Origin: an uncultured Sphingomonadaceae bacterium | GTDB taxonomy: Bacteria; Pseudomonadota; Alphaproteobacteria; Sphingomonadales; Sphingomonadaceae | Direction of reading: 5' to 3' | NCBI GenBank assembly: GCA_946479505.1 | Contig: CAMLGC010000071.1 | Location: forward strand, 1 to 12,659 | Length of the DNA: 12,659 nt | In this document: positions 7,093 to 12,287 of the stretch, piece after piece | Position numbering within the stretch: the stretch's first letter is position 1 | How the letters are laid out: each line of letters begins with the position of its first letter | Notes under the pieces: model-generated | What the model was told of the DNA's origin: nothing | Database searches by the model: none | The model's input: the letters and a program-made list of their open reading frames with translations, nothing else | Program-made: the position numbers and the translations under genes

Positions 7093-8498
7093 CGGGGGGT
7101 CTCGATCAGATCGGGATCGGGGAAATGGTGCGCGGTCTTGTCCCAGGTGGGCGCGCGCCCGGCGAGCATACCGAAATAGCCGATCATCGCACGTTGCGCC
7201 GCCAGCATCGCGATCAGATTGCCGACCGCGGCGCGCAGAAGCGACCACAGCGCCTCGCGGCCGCCATAGGCCAGACCAGTAAAGGTCGCCCGCATCGCCA
7301 GTCGCCACGCGAGCAGCCCCAAATTGATCCCGAGCAGCACGCGCAGCATCGAGCCGAGCGCCACGGGCGGCGTGCCCGCGAGACCATGCGCCGCCCACGC
7401 GACGGCCCAAGCGAAGGCGGCGCCATAGCCGGCAAACAGAACGAGCACCGCCAGCGGTGCGCGCCGGTCGCGCATCCGCATCCAATGCTCACCCAGATCG
7501 TGCCAGCGGCCCCAGCCGACACGATCCCAGCCGACAAGCGCGATTCCGGTGATCCAGCGTGCCTTTTGCCGGATGGCCGCCTCGAACGTCGCCGGAAAAT
7601 AGGCGCGCACCGCGACGACGGGACCGCCCGGGCGCTCGGGCACGCGGGCAAGAATGCCGCTGCCGCCGAGCGCGGCGAGATTGAGCCCGAGCTCGTAATC
7701 CTCGGTCAGGCTGGTCTCGTCGAACGGCGCTCCATCGCGGTGTGCAGCGACGGCATCGAGCGCGCGCCGCGCAATCGCGCATCCGACGCCGGCGAGCGGC
7801 AGCCCGGCACCCAATGCTTCGCGAACGACGAGCTGTTTGGCGTGCGCTTCGGCGAACTCGTCGCAATAGTGGCCCGAAACGAGACGTGAGCTTCTGTCCT
7901 GAAGCGGCAGAACGGGTAGCTGCACCACCCAGTGTCGCTCGATCAGCCGGTCGAAGATCGCCAGCTCGCCTTTGTGAACCACGTCTTCCGCGTCGTGGAT
8001 CACCACCGCCTTGGCGCGGCCGCCCTCGTCCGCCTCTTCGCGCAGCAGCGCACGCCAGAGCGTGTTGAGGCAGTCCGCCTTGGTTGTAGGACCGGGGCGC
8101 GGCCCGATCACCAGCCGCACGCGATCGTCGCGCATGGCCACCCCTGCGACCGCGTCGGCGGTCGCCCGGTCGTTGGGATAGGTGCCGATATAGATGCGGT
8201 AATTGGGATGATCGATCCGGGTGAGCGCGGTCGCCAGCATTGCGCCGATCACCCCCGCTTCGTCCCAGGCGGCGACGAAAATCGCGATCCGGCCGGCATC
8301 GGGCGCCACGGCAAAGTCGGAAAGCTGCGCGCGGGCGTAGCGCCGCCTGACGGTGCATCGGCGCCAGAGCATGCGCAGGAGGAAGATTGCGTCGACCGCG
8401 AAATCGTCGATGCCGCCGATGAGAAATCCGACGGCGGCGAACAGCATCGCCTCGTGCGCGACGGTGTCGATCCCCCAGACGATTCCGTCCCATTCCAC
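7089..8498 (-). CDS. NfrB-like family 2 processive glycosyltransferase
   Basis: Integral-membrane GT2 enzyme related to cellulose synthase and NfrB, expected to polymerise a sugar from a nucleotide donor and pass the chain across the inner membrane. Numbering uses the chosen 469-residue form. It has an N-terminal helix (about 14-32, HEAMLFAAVGFLIGGIDD), a catalytic domain with IAIFVAAWDEAGVIGAML, the DxD-like DAED at 169-172, TEDYELG at 265-271 (acceptor/base region) and QKARW at 311-315 (the QxxRW of processive enzymes), then about three C-terminal helices (347-368, 380-400, 424-444). The E. coli-type C-terminal c-di-GMP-binding MshEN module is absent. Start: the GTG at 8498 has GGGGGA upstream and fits the family's N-terminus. 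An in-frame TTG at 8558 would add 20 residues. It overlaps the barrel gene by GTGA. Confidence 0.88.
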   Translation of the reverse strand: MEWDGIVWGIDTVAHEAMLFAAVGFLIGGIDDFAVDAIFLLRMLWRRCTVRRRYARAQLSDFAVAPDAGRIAIFVAAWDEAGVIGAMLATALTRIDHPNYRIYIGTYPNDRATADAVAGVAMRDDRVRLVIGPRPGPTTKADCLNTLWRALLREEADEGGRAKAVVIHDAEDVVHKGELAIFDRLIERHWVVQLPVLPLQDRSSRLVSGHYCDEFAEAHAKQLVVREALGAGLPLAGVGCAIARRALDAVAAHRDGAPFDETSLTEDYELGLNLAALGGSGILARVPERPGGPVVAVRAYFPATFEAAIRQKARWITGIALVGWDRVGWGRWHDLGEHWMRMRDRRAPLAVLVLFAGYGAAFAWAVAWAAHGLAGTPPVALGSMLRVLLGINLGLLAWRLAMRATFTGLAYGGREALWSLLRAAVGNLIAMLAAQRAMIGYFGMLAGRAPTWDKTAHHFPDPDLIETPR

Positions 8499-8554
8499 CG
8501 CTGCCGATTCCCCCGAGTCGGAAGCGGCGATCGTTCCCTTTCCGCATCGATCGG

Positions 8555-8626
8555 TCAAGCCGCTGAGGACGGTGGAGATTTCCAGCGCGATTCCGGCCCG
8601 GCGCGGCAGCTCGGAAGCGAGGACAT
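8555..8626 (-). CDS. Possible 23-codon leader ORF upstream of the glycosyltransferase
   Basis: An ATG at 8626-8624 preceded by GGGAGG with a 4-nt spacer, among the best ribosome sites in the window, opens a 23-codon frame (MSSLPSCRAGPESRW...). Its TGA at 8557-8555 overlaps the alternative TTG start of the glycosyltransferase as TTGA. This arrangement could couple translation, or set the level, of the downstream gene. The peptide resembles nothing I know. It may equally be chance in a high-GC leader. Confidence 0.3.
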   Translation of the reverse strand: MSSLPSCRAGPESRWKSPPSSAA

Positions 8627-8641
8627 GGGGCCTCCCGCCGG

Positions 8642-8690
8642 AAACATCCGCGGTCAGGTTCTTTTTACAATCCGGTAACCAAACATCCGC
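8642..8690. promoter_or_regulatory. Pair of 10-bp direct repeats in the glycosyltransferase leader
   Basis: AAACATCCGC occurs exactly at 8642-8651 and again at 8681-8690, 39 bp start to start. Between them lies the least GC-rich stretch of the gap (TTCTTTTTACAATCCGGTAACC). A palindrome TGCGT-TG-ACGCA follows at 8694-8705. Spaced repeats near an AT-richer patch upstream of a gene suggest a regulator-binding site or promoter on the minus strand, but no standard -35/-10 pair is convincing. Confidence 0.35.
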
Positions 8691-8702
8691 TGATGCGTTG
8701 AC

Positions 8703-8785
8703 GCACCGGTCCTATCCCCTTTCGGGACTGGTGCCCTGTCCATTCAGGCACCGGCCGCGCCGCCGCGTCAATTCGCGGCGCGGCC
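8703..8785 (-). terminator. Chain of three overlapping hairpins after the RcnB-family gene
   Basis: Three stems follow the RcnB-family stop on the minus strand. GGCCGCGCCGC (8753-8763) pairs with GCGGCGCGGCC (8775-8785). An 8-bp stem, with one G-U pair, joins 8728-8735 to 8747-8754. A 10-bp stem, with one G-U pair, joins 8703-8712 to 8725-8734. The second stem shares bases with both others, so they exclude one another, as in attenuators. No U-tract is present. This could end rcnB transcription, form part of the glycosyltransferase leader, or be a structured RNA. The rest of 8499-8798 holds the leader ORF and direct repeats listed separately. Confidence 0.45.
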
Positions 8786-8798
8786 GAACCCTTTGCGC

Positions 8799-9326
8799 TT
8801 ACCAGTAGAAATTACGGATCACGTCGAGCACCATCCCGGTGCGGACGTCGACCAGCAGCACGTCGTCATAATGCCGCACCCAGCGCTGGTAATAGCCCGG
8901 CGCCGGCAGGTGATAGGCATAGGGATCGGCGATATAATAACGCGAGCTGTAATAGCTGGGCGCGATCCGGATTCCGGTGCGGAAGGCGTGATAGCGGAAC
9001 GGCGCATGCCAGCCACCCCGGCGGAAGACGCGGCGGTTGTCGTGGCGATAATTGCGCCAGTCGTTGCGCGACCAGCGGCGCGCCTGCCGATGATCGCGGC
9101 GATCCTGACGGAGCTCACGGCGGGCATGGCGCACGTCGCGACGTTCGCGGCGGATCTGACGATGGTCGCCGTGACGGCGCGCGCGGCGCACGTCGCGGCG
9201 CTCCTGGCGGACCTCATGACGATCACGACGAACCTCGTGGCGCGACTGTGCGGCAGCGGGGGCGGCGACGGTGATCGTGGGAAGTGCCGTGGCGACGGCC
9301 AGGGCGACGAGAAGGAACTTACGCAT
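8799..9326 (-). CDS. RcnB-family periplasmic protein with arginine-rich repeat region
   Basis: A 175-residue secreted protein. The signal peptide runs to about residue 26/27 (RKFLLVALAVATALPTITVA...APAAAQ). Residues 29-84 hold about 25 arginines in 56 positions, arranged as imperfect repeats (QERRDVRRARR, RERRDVRHARRELRQDRR). From about 87 the C-terminal domain has the RcnB family pattern: NDWRNYRHDNRRVFRRG, then YYIADPYAYHLPAPG, then WVRHYDDVLLVDVRTGMV, ending in VIRNFYW. E. coli RcnB is a periplasmic factor in Ni/Co homeostasis. Sphingomonads carry many family members of unknown role, and no metal-binding residues distinguish this one. The start is supported by GGAG 10 nt upstream of the ATG. 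It lies 99 bp downstream of bamE on the same strand. Confidence 0.85.
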   Translation of the reverse strand: MRKFLLVALAVATALPTITVAAPAAAQSRHEVRRDRHEVRQERRDVRRARRHGDHRQIRRERRDVRHARRELRQDRRDHRQARRWSRNDWRNYRHDNRRVFRRGGWHAPFRYHAFRTGIRIAPSYYSSRYYIADPYAYHLPAPGYYQRWVRHYDDVLLVDVRTGMVLDVIRNFYW

Positions 9327-9397
9327 ACAGGGCTCTCCAACAAATTATGGGAGCGTTATGGACGCGCGCCACTGAACGCAGCGGGAATGCGCCTGTA

Positions 9398-9412
9398 AGC
9401 TTTGAGAAAGCT
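9398..9412. terminator. Small hairpin after bamE
   Basis: AGCTTT (9398-9403) and AAAGCT (9407-9412) form a perfect 6-bp stem with a GAG loop, just after the bamE stop in the 99-bp gap before the RcnB-family gene. It is weak for a terminator and has no clear U-tract. The remainder of the gap probably carries the promoter of the RcnB-family gene (CATAAT near 9340 resembles a -10), but no matching -35 was found. Confidence 0.2.
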
Positions 9413-9425
9413 CGCGCGCGGCGCT

Positions 9426-9905
9426 CTAGGGCGTGTCGCGGCCGCCGCCGACCTGTCCCGCCCCCGGCGCGCCGACCGCACCGATATTGCCGAACAGCTC
9501 GTCGAAGAAGCTCCGCTCTCGGCCCAATGTCGGCGTCGTCTTGTCCATCGGATTGATCGAAACGACCTGCTCCATGCCGATCCGCCGAATCGCGCTGACC
9601 GTGCCCGCGTCGTCGAAGCTGATCGCGATCGTGTTCTGGTTCACCGGATGCGGATTGTTGAACGCGAGATTGCGGCTGTCGCGCGCAACGTAATACCACT
9701 CGCCCTGGTTGAACTGGCTGGTGAAGGTCGGCGTGCCGAGCGTCGCGAGCACCGATTCACGGTTGTCGACGCCGGGTTGCACCGAATTGACGAGATCGAC
9801 GTCGACCACATAGCCCTGGTGCGACCGCAGCGGGGTGCATCCGCCGGCGGCCAGCCCGGCAAGCGCGAGCGCGCCGCCCAGCAGGATGGTTGAACTGAAA
9901 CGCAT
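9426..9905 (-). CDS. bamE: Outer membrane protein assembly factor BamE (SmpA/OmlA lipoprotein)
   Basis: Periplasm-facing outer-membrane lipoprotein that stabilises the BAM complex, which inserts beta-barrel proteins. It has 159 residues. The signal ends in LAGLAAGGC, making C23 the likely lipidated cysteine; the lipobox is loose (A-G-G-C). The SmpA/OmlA domain spans about 30-115, with HQGYVVDVDLVNSVQPGVDN, RESVLATLGTPTFTSQF, WYYVARDSRN and TIAISFDDAGTVSAI. A flexible Gly/Pro-rich tail follows. The ATG at 9905 is preferred over an upstream in-frame ATG because it begins the signal peptide and has GGGAG 7 nt upstream. It diverges from the CBP3-type chaperone gene across 117 bp. Confidence 0.93.
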   Translation of the reverse strand: MRFSSTILLGGALALAGLAAGGCTPLRSHQGYVVDVDLVNSVQPGVDNRESVLATLGTPTFTSQFNQGEWYYVARDSRNLAFNNPHPVNQNTIAISFDDAGTVSAIRRIGMEQVVSINPMDKTTPTLGRERSFFDELFGNIGAVGAPGAGQVGGGRDTP

Positions 9906-9933
9906 GCCGATCTCCCGGGGCGAGCTGGAACGC

Positions 9934-9955
9934 GGCGCGCATTGCATCGCGCGCC
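9934..9955. promoter_or_regulatory. Inverted repeat in the bamE / chaperone divergent region
   Basis: GGCGCGC (9934-9940) and GCGCGCC (9949-9955) form a perfect 7-bp dyad with an 8-bp AT-richer centre, placed between the two divergent starts. It could be an operator for either gene or a chance GC palindrome. No promoter hexamers were recognised nearby. Confidence 0.25.
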
Positions 9956-10022
9956 GATCGCCTCAATATGCGCTGGACGCCGGCCGAACAAGGCCGCACG
10001 CAATTCGGACGACGCGACGCAC

Positions 10023-10532
10023 ATGGGATTGATCGACCGCCTGCTCGGCAGACGCCCCGGCGACGAGGTGGCGGCGCTCTACGCCGCGATCGTCGCCAGG
10101 GGCCGGGCGCCGCATTGGTATCTTCAGGGCCAGGTCCCCGATACGGTCGACGGCCGCTTCGACAGCATCGCGGCACTGCTCGCGCTGGTGCTGCTCCGCC
10201 TCGAGCAAGAGCCCGGCGGTATTGCGGCGAGCACGCATCTCGCCGAGCGCTTCGTCGACGACATGGACGCGCAGCTTCGCGAAATCGGGATCGGCGACAT
10301 CGTCGTCGGCAAGCATATCGGGCGGATGATGAGCATGCTGGGCGGCCGGCTCGGCGCGTATCGCGCGGGGCTCGCCGAGGGCGACCTCGCGCCCGCGCTC
10401 GTCCGCAACCTGTATCGCGGCACGCCCCCCGCGCCCGAGGCGATCGCACATGTCGAGGACAGGCTGACCGCGTTTCGCGACGCGCTCGCCGCGACGCCGC
10501 TGCCCGCGCTGCTCGAGGGGTGCTTGCCGTGA
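10023..10532 (+). CDS. Ubiquinol-cytochrome c chaperone (CBP3-type) family protein
   Basis: A 169-residue protein of the Ubiq_cyt_C_chap family, whose mitochondrial member CBP3 helps cytochrome b synthesis and bc1 complex assembly. Visible family blocks are HWYLQGQVPDTVDGRFDSIA (31-50), ALLALVLLRLEQ, HLAERFVDDMDAQLREIGIG (72-91), DIVVGKHIGRMMSMLGGRL and AYRAGL. The protein is soluble and mostly helical, with a basic N-terminus (GLIDRLLGRRPGDE). The ATG at 10023 was chosen because the conserved sequence begins there; upstream in-frame codons are non-conserved, and the ribosome site is weak. It overlaps the downstream DUF177 gene by GTGA, so the two are coupled. Bacterial function is inferred from the mitochondrial relative. 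Confidence 0.9.
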   Translation: MGLIDRLLGRRPGDEVAALYAAIVARGRAPHWYLQGQVPDTVDGRFDSIAALLALVLLRLEQEPGGIAASTHLAERFVDDMDAQLREIGIGDIVVGKHIGRMMSMLGGRLGAYRAGLAEGDLAPALVRNLYRGTPPAPEAIAHVEDRLTAFRDALAATPLPALLEGCLP

Positions 10533-11050
10533 CCCCCGAATTCTCGCGTCCCGCTCGCATCGACACGATCGGAGAACGCCCGCGCCGGATCGAGATCGAG
10601 GCGGGCGCGGAGGAGCGCGCGGCGCTCGCGACCCGCTTCGAACTGCTCGGCATCGAGCGACTCACGGCAAGCTTCACCGTCCACCGCGAGGCGGTGGGCA
10701 TCATCGCCCAAGGCACCGTCGATGCGGCGGTCGCCCAGGCGTGCGTCGCCACCGGCGCGCCGGTGCCAGCGGACATCCATGAAGCCGTCACGCTGCGTTT
10801 CGTCGAGGAGGCGCCACACGAAGAGGAGGTCGAGCTCGGCAGCGACGCGCTCGACACGATTCCGATCGAGGGCGGCGCGATCGACCTCGGCGAAGCGGCC
10901 GCCGAGACGATGGCGCTCGCGCTCGATCCGTTCCCGCGCGCGCCCGGCGCCGAGCAGGCGCTGCGCGAGGCGGGGGTGCTCCGCGAGGAGGAAGCCGGCC
11001 CGTTCGGCGCGCTCGCGGGGCTCAAGGCGAAACTCGAAGGCAAAGACTGA
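10529..11050 (+). CDS. yceD: DUF177 / YceD family protein
   Basis: A 173-residue DUF177 protein. In other bacteria and in plants the family is linked to 23S rRNA accumulation, with yceD usually beside rpmF and plsX. Family features are TPEFSRPARID at the start, QACVATGAPVPADIHEAVTL (70-89, the 'CV-T-P' block), the acidic segment EEAPHEEEVEL, DTIPIEGGAIDLGEAAAET (109-127), LDPFPRAPGA, and the C-terminal PFGALAGLKAKL. Only one cysteine is present, so a metal site of paired cysteines is unlikely. The GTG start overlaps the chaperone stop (GTGA) and has GAGGGG 8 nt upstream. Downstream there is no rpmF or plsX: the next gene converges after 7 bp. Confidence 0.88.
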   Translation: MTPEFSRPARIDTIGERPRRIEIEAGAEERAALATRFELLGIERLTASFTVHREAVGIIAQGTVDAAVAQACVATGAPVPADIHEAVTLRFVEEAPHEEEVELGSDALDTIPIEGGAIDLGEAAAETMALALDPFPRAPGAEQALREAGVLREEEAGPFGALAGLKAKLEGKD

Positions 11051-11057
11051 GCCTGTC

Positions 11058-11336
11058 CTATCGGGTCGCGCGCTTCTCGAAACCGTTCAGCACCTCGCCC
11101 GACGGCTCCTCACGCACCGCGACATGATCGACCCGCGCGGCGGGCGAGCCGTCGCGGGCTTTGGCGATCGCGCGGTCGACGGTCTCGGACGGGCCCTGCA
11201 CCACCGCCTCGACGCTGCCGTCGGCGCGGTTGCGGATCCAGCCGTCGAGCCCGAGGCCTTCCGCCTCGTCGACGAACCAGTCGCGGTAGAACACGCCCTG
11301 GACGTGTCCGGTGATATGCAGGCGGCGGCGGATCAT
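11058..11336 (-). CDS. acyP: Acylphosphatase
   Basis: A small cytoplasmic enzyme (92 residues, normal length) that hydrolyses carboxyl-phosphate bonds in acyl phosphates such as acetyl or carbamoyl phosphate. The signature GHVQGVFYRDWF (10-21) contains the catalytic arginine R18. GWIRNRADGSVEAVVQG (32-48) contains the catalytic asparagine N36. The family pattern VQGVxFR is here VQGVFYR, a mild variant. The ATG sits inside the stop codon of the upstream ATPase (ATGA at 11336-11333) with GGAG 7 nt upstream. The two are therefore co-expressed, and the ATPase may feed or act with it, which is inference. Confidence 0.95.
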   Translation of the reverse strand: MIRRRLHITGHVQGVFYRDWFVDEAEGLGLDGWIRNRADGSVEAVVQGPSETVDRAIAKARDGSPAARVDHVAVREEPSGEVLNGFEKRATR

Positions 11337-11881
11337 GGCGCGGCTCCGAGATGGTGGAGGACGAACGCGGCACGATCCGCCACGGTTGCGCGCGGGAGCT
11401 CGACGAGCGTGTAGCCGTAGGCGCGGTAGGTCTCGACCATCACCGCGAAGGTGTCGCGCGCCTCTTGCCCCGTCTGCTTGCGCTCGGTGTCGGTGGTGAA
11501 GATGTCCGCCCACCACGGCGCGATGAAGACGCGGGAATTGTAGCGGCACGCCCGCGCCGCCGCGTCGATATGCGCCGGCACCGCGAGCTTCGAGGCGTTG
11601 AGGAAGCCGACGACATCGGGCACGCCGCGGTCGAGCACCACCGTTTTGCCGCCCGCGAGCGCCGCCTGATGCGCCGCGACCTCGCGCACCACCATCCTCT
11701 CGGCGAAGGCGAGGTGATCGATCCAGGGGAGCGCGGTGCCGCCCGAGGCCAGCTCGTCCTTGATGATCGCGCGCCCGACCTCGGCGCTGGTCGCGATTCC
11801 GGCGGCGGCGAGCGCCTCGATCAGCGTCGATTTGCCCGATCCCGGGCCGCCGGTGACGACGTGGAGGCGGTCGGTGCTCAT
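11333..11881 (-). CDS. AAA_28-type P-loop ATPase
   Basis: A 182-residue P-loop NTPase. Walker A is GGPGSGKS at 11-18 (LHVVTGGPGSGKSTL). A kinase-like Walker B/DRG motif appears in KTVVLDRGVPDVVGFL (79-94). The conserved EVGRAIIKDEL (34-44) and a lid-like DTERKQTGQEARDTF follow. This pattern fits the AAA_28 family of small kinase-like ATPases related to the kinase domain of NadR, but the substrate is unknown; nucleotide or nicotinamide-riboside-type phosphorylation is possible but unproven. No DNA-binding or membrane segment is present. The start has AGGGG 6 nt upstream and overlaps the stop of a tiny upstream frame. It overlaps acylphosphatase by 4 nt. Confidence 0.85.
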   Translation of the reverse strand: MSTDRLHVVTGGPGSGKSTLIEALAAAGIATSAEVGRAIIKDELASGGTALPWIDHLAFAERMVVREVAAHQAALAGGKTVVLDRGVPDVVGFLNASKLAVPAHIDAAARACRYNSRVFIAPWWADIFTTDTERKQTGQEARDTFAVMVETYRAYGYTLVELPRATVADRAAFVLHHLGAAP

Positions 11882-11910
11882 CGCCTGCCCCTGCGACTCG
11901 GCTGCGCCAT
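11878..11910 (-). CDS. Possible 10-codon leader ORF upstream of the ATPase
   Basis: The ATG at 11910-11908, preceded by GGAAG with a 7-nt spacer, encodes MAQPSRRGRR and stops in a TGA that overlaps the ATPase ATG (ATGA at 11881-11878). The overlap matches the coupling style of the real gene pairs in this window. It could tune translation of the ATPase, but such a short frame can occur by chance. Confidence 0.25.
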   Translation of the reverse strand: MAQPSRRGRR

Positions 11911-12068
11911 ACCCGATCTTCCAAAGGTTGTGAAAGTGACGGTAGGCCCCCGTTGGTTTCGGAGGGTCGCAAGATCGATTCGGACGAGGCGGCGGGTGTC
12001 AGGACGGGGCGGAAGGCCGCGCATGACCCCGATGTGACATCAATTTTCCAACATTGGTAGGGGCGTGT
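11911..12068. other. Non-coding stretch upstream of the ATPase
   Basis: No convincing gene was found here. The stretch is less GC-rich than its surroundings near 12035-12060 (TGTGACATCAATTTTCCAACATTGG), which includes the small dyad CCAA-CA-TTGG. This is the most likely place for the promoter of the ATPase-acylphosphatase operon, but no hexamer pair stands out. Confidence 0.4.
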
Positions 12069-12098
12069 TTGGCGATCGCTCGCCCTTGTGCTTATCAT
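12069..12098 (+). promoter_or_regulatory. Possible sigma-70-like promoter on the plus strand
   Basis: TTGGCG (12069-12074) and TATCAT (12093-12098) are separated by 18 bp and match four and five of six consensus positions. The predicted start lies at about 12105, which coincides with an ATG opening a 28-codon frame (12105-12191, MAALVRTFALVAPVAVLLMG...) that resembles a signal peptide without a mature protein. It could give a leaderless small peptide or a small RNA, or be chance. Confidence 0.3.
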
Positions 12099-12179
12099 CG
12101 AGCGATGGCCGCTCTCGTCCGCACGTTCGCCCTCGTCGCGCCGGTCGCCGTATTGCTGATGGGCGGCCTACCCGCACCA

Positions 12180-12271
12180 ACGCGGGAGTGAATCCCGCGT
12201 CGTCGGACGGCGCTGAGGCGCCGCCGGCCGGTCGATTGTTGCGAGACGGCTTCGCCGCTCGCACCGGCCGG
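12180..12271. repeat. REP-like cluster of palindromes downstream of etfA
   Basis: Several nested hairpins occur in about 90 bp. ACGCGGGA/TCCCGCGT (12180-12187 with 12193-12200, perfect 8 bp). GGCGC/GCGCC (12209-12213 with 12218-12222). An outer CCGGCCGG/CCGGCCGG arm pair (12224-12231 with 12264-12271) encloses TGCGAG/CTCGCA (12240-12245 with 12258-12263) and CGGC/GCCG around TTC. The composition resembles dispersed intergenic repeats I recall from sphingomonads. It may also act as the etfA terminator, since it lies just past that stop on the minus strand. No U-tract is present. Confidence 0.5.
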
Positions 12272-12287
12272 GCAGCTTCGCTTCCGC

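Noticed and set aside
8642..8711. Open reading continuous with the glycosyltransferase frame up to a TAG at 8714-8712, with the direct repeat in frame (39 bp = 13 codons)
   Set aside because: There is no ATG, GTG or TTG in frame before 8558, and the region has regulatory-looking repeats, so I treat it as leader, not coding.
8793..9398. A 201-codon plus-strand frame with hydrophobic Ala/Val/Thr-rich repeats
   Set aside because: It is the mirror of the arginine-rich tract of the RcnB-family gene. CGN-rich codons read backwards give Ala/Thr/Val stretches. The sense gene has a signal peptide, a ribosome site and a family domain.
11337..12098. N-terminal extension of the acylphosphatase frame (to 346 residues)
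   Set aside because: It overlaps the ATPase gene in another frame and shows no conserved features. Acylphosphatases are about 90 residues, matching the ATG at 11336.
12040..12264. A 74-codon minus-strand frame downstream of etfA
   Set aside because: It covers the palindrome cluster, and its composition (e.g. SDDAGFTPALV) looks like translated repeat DNA. There is no convincing ribosome site or family.
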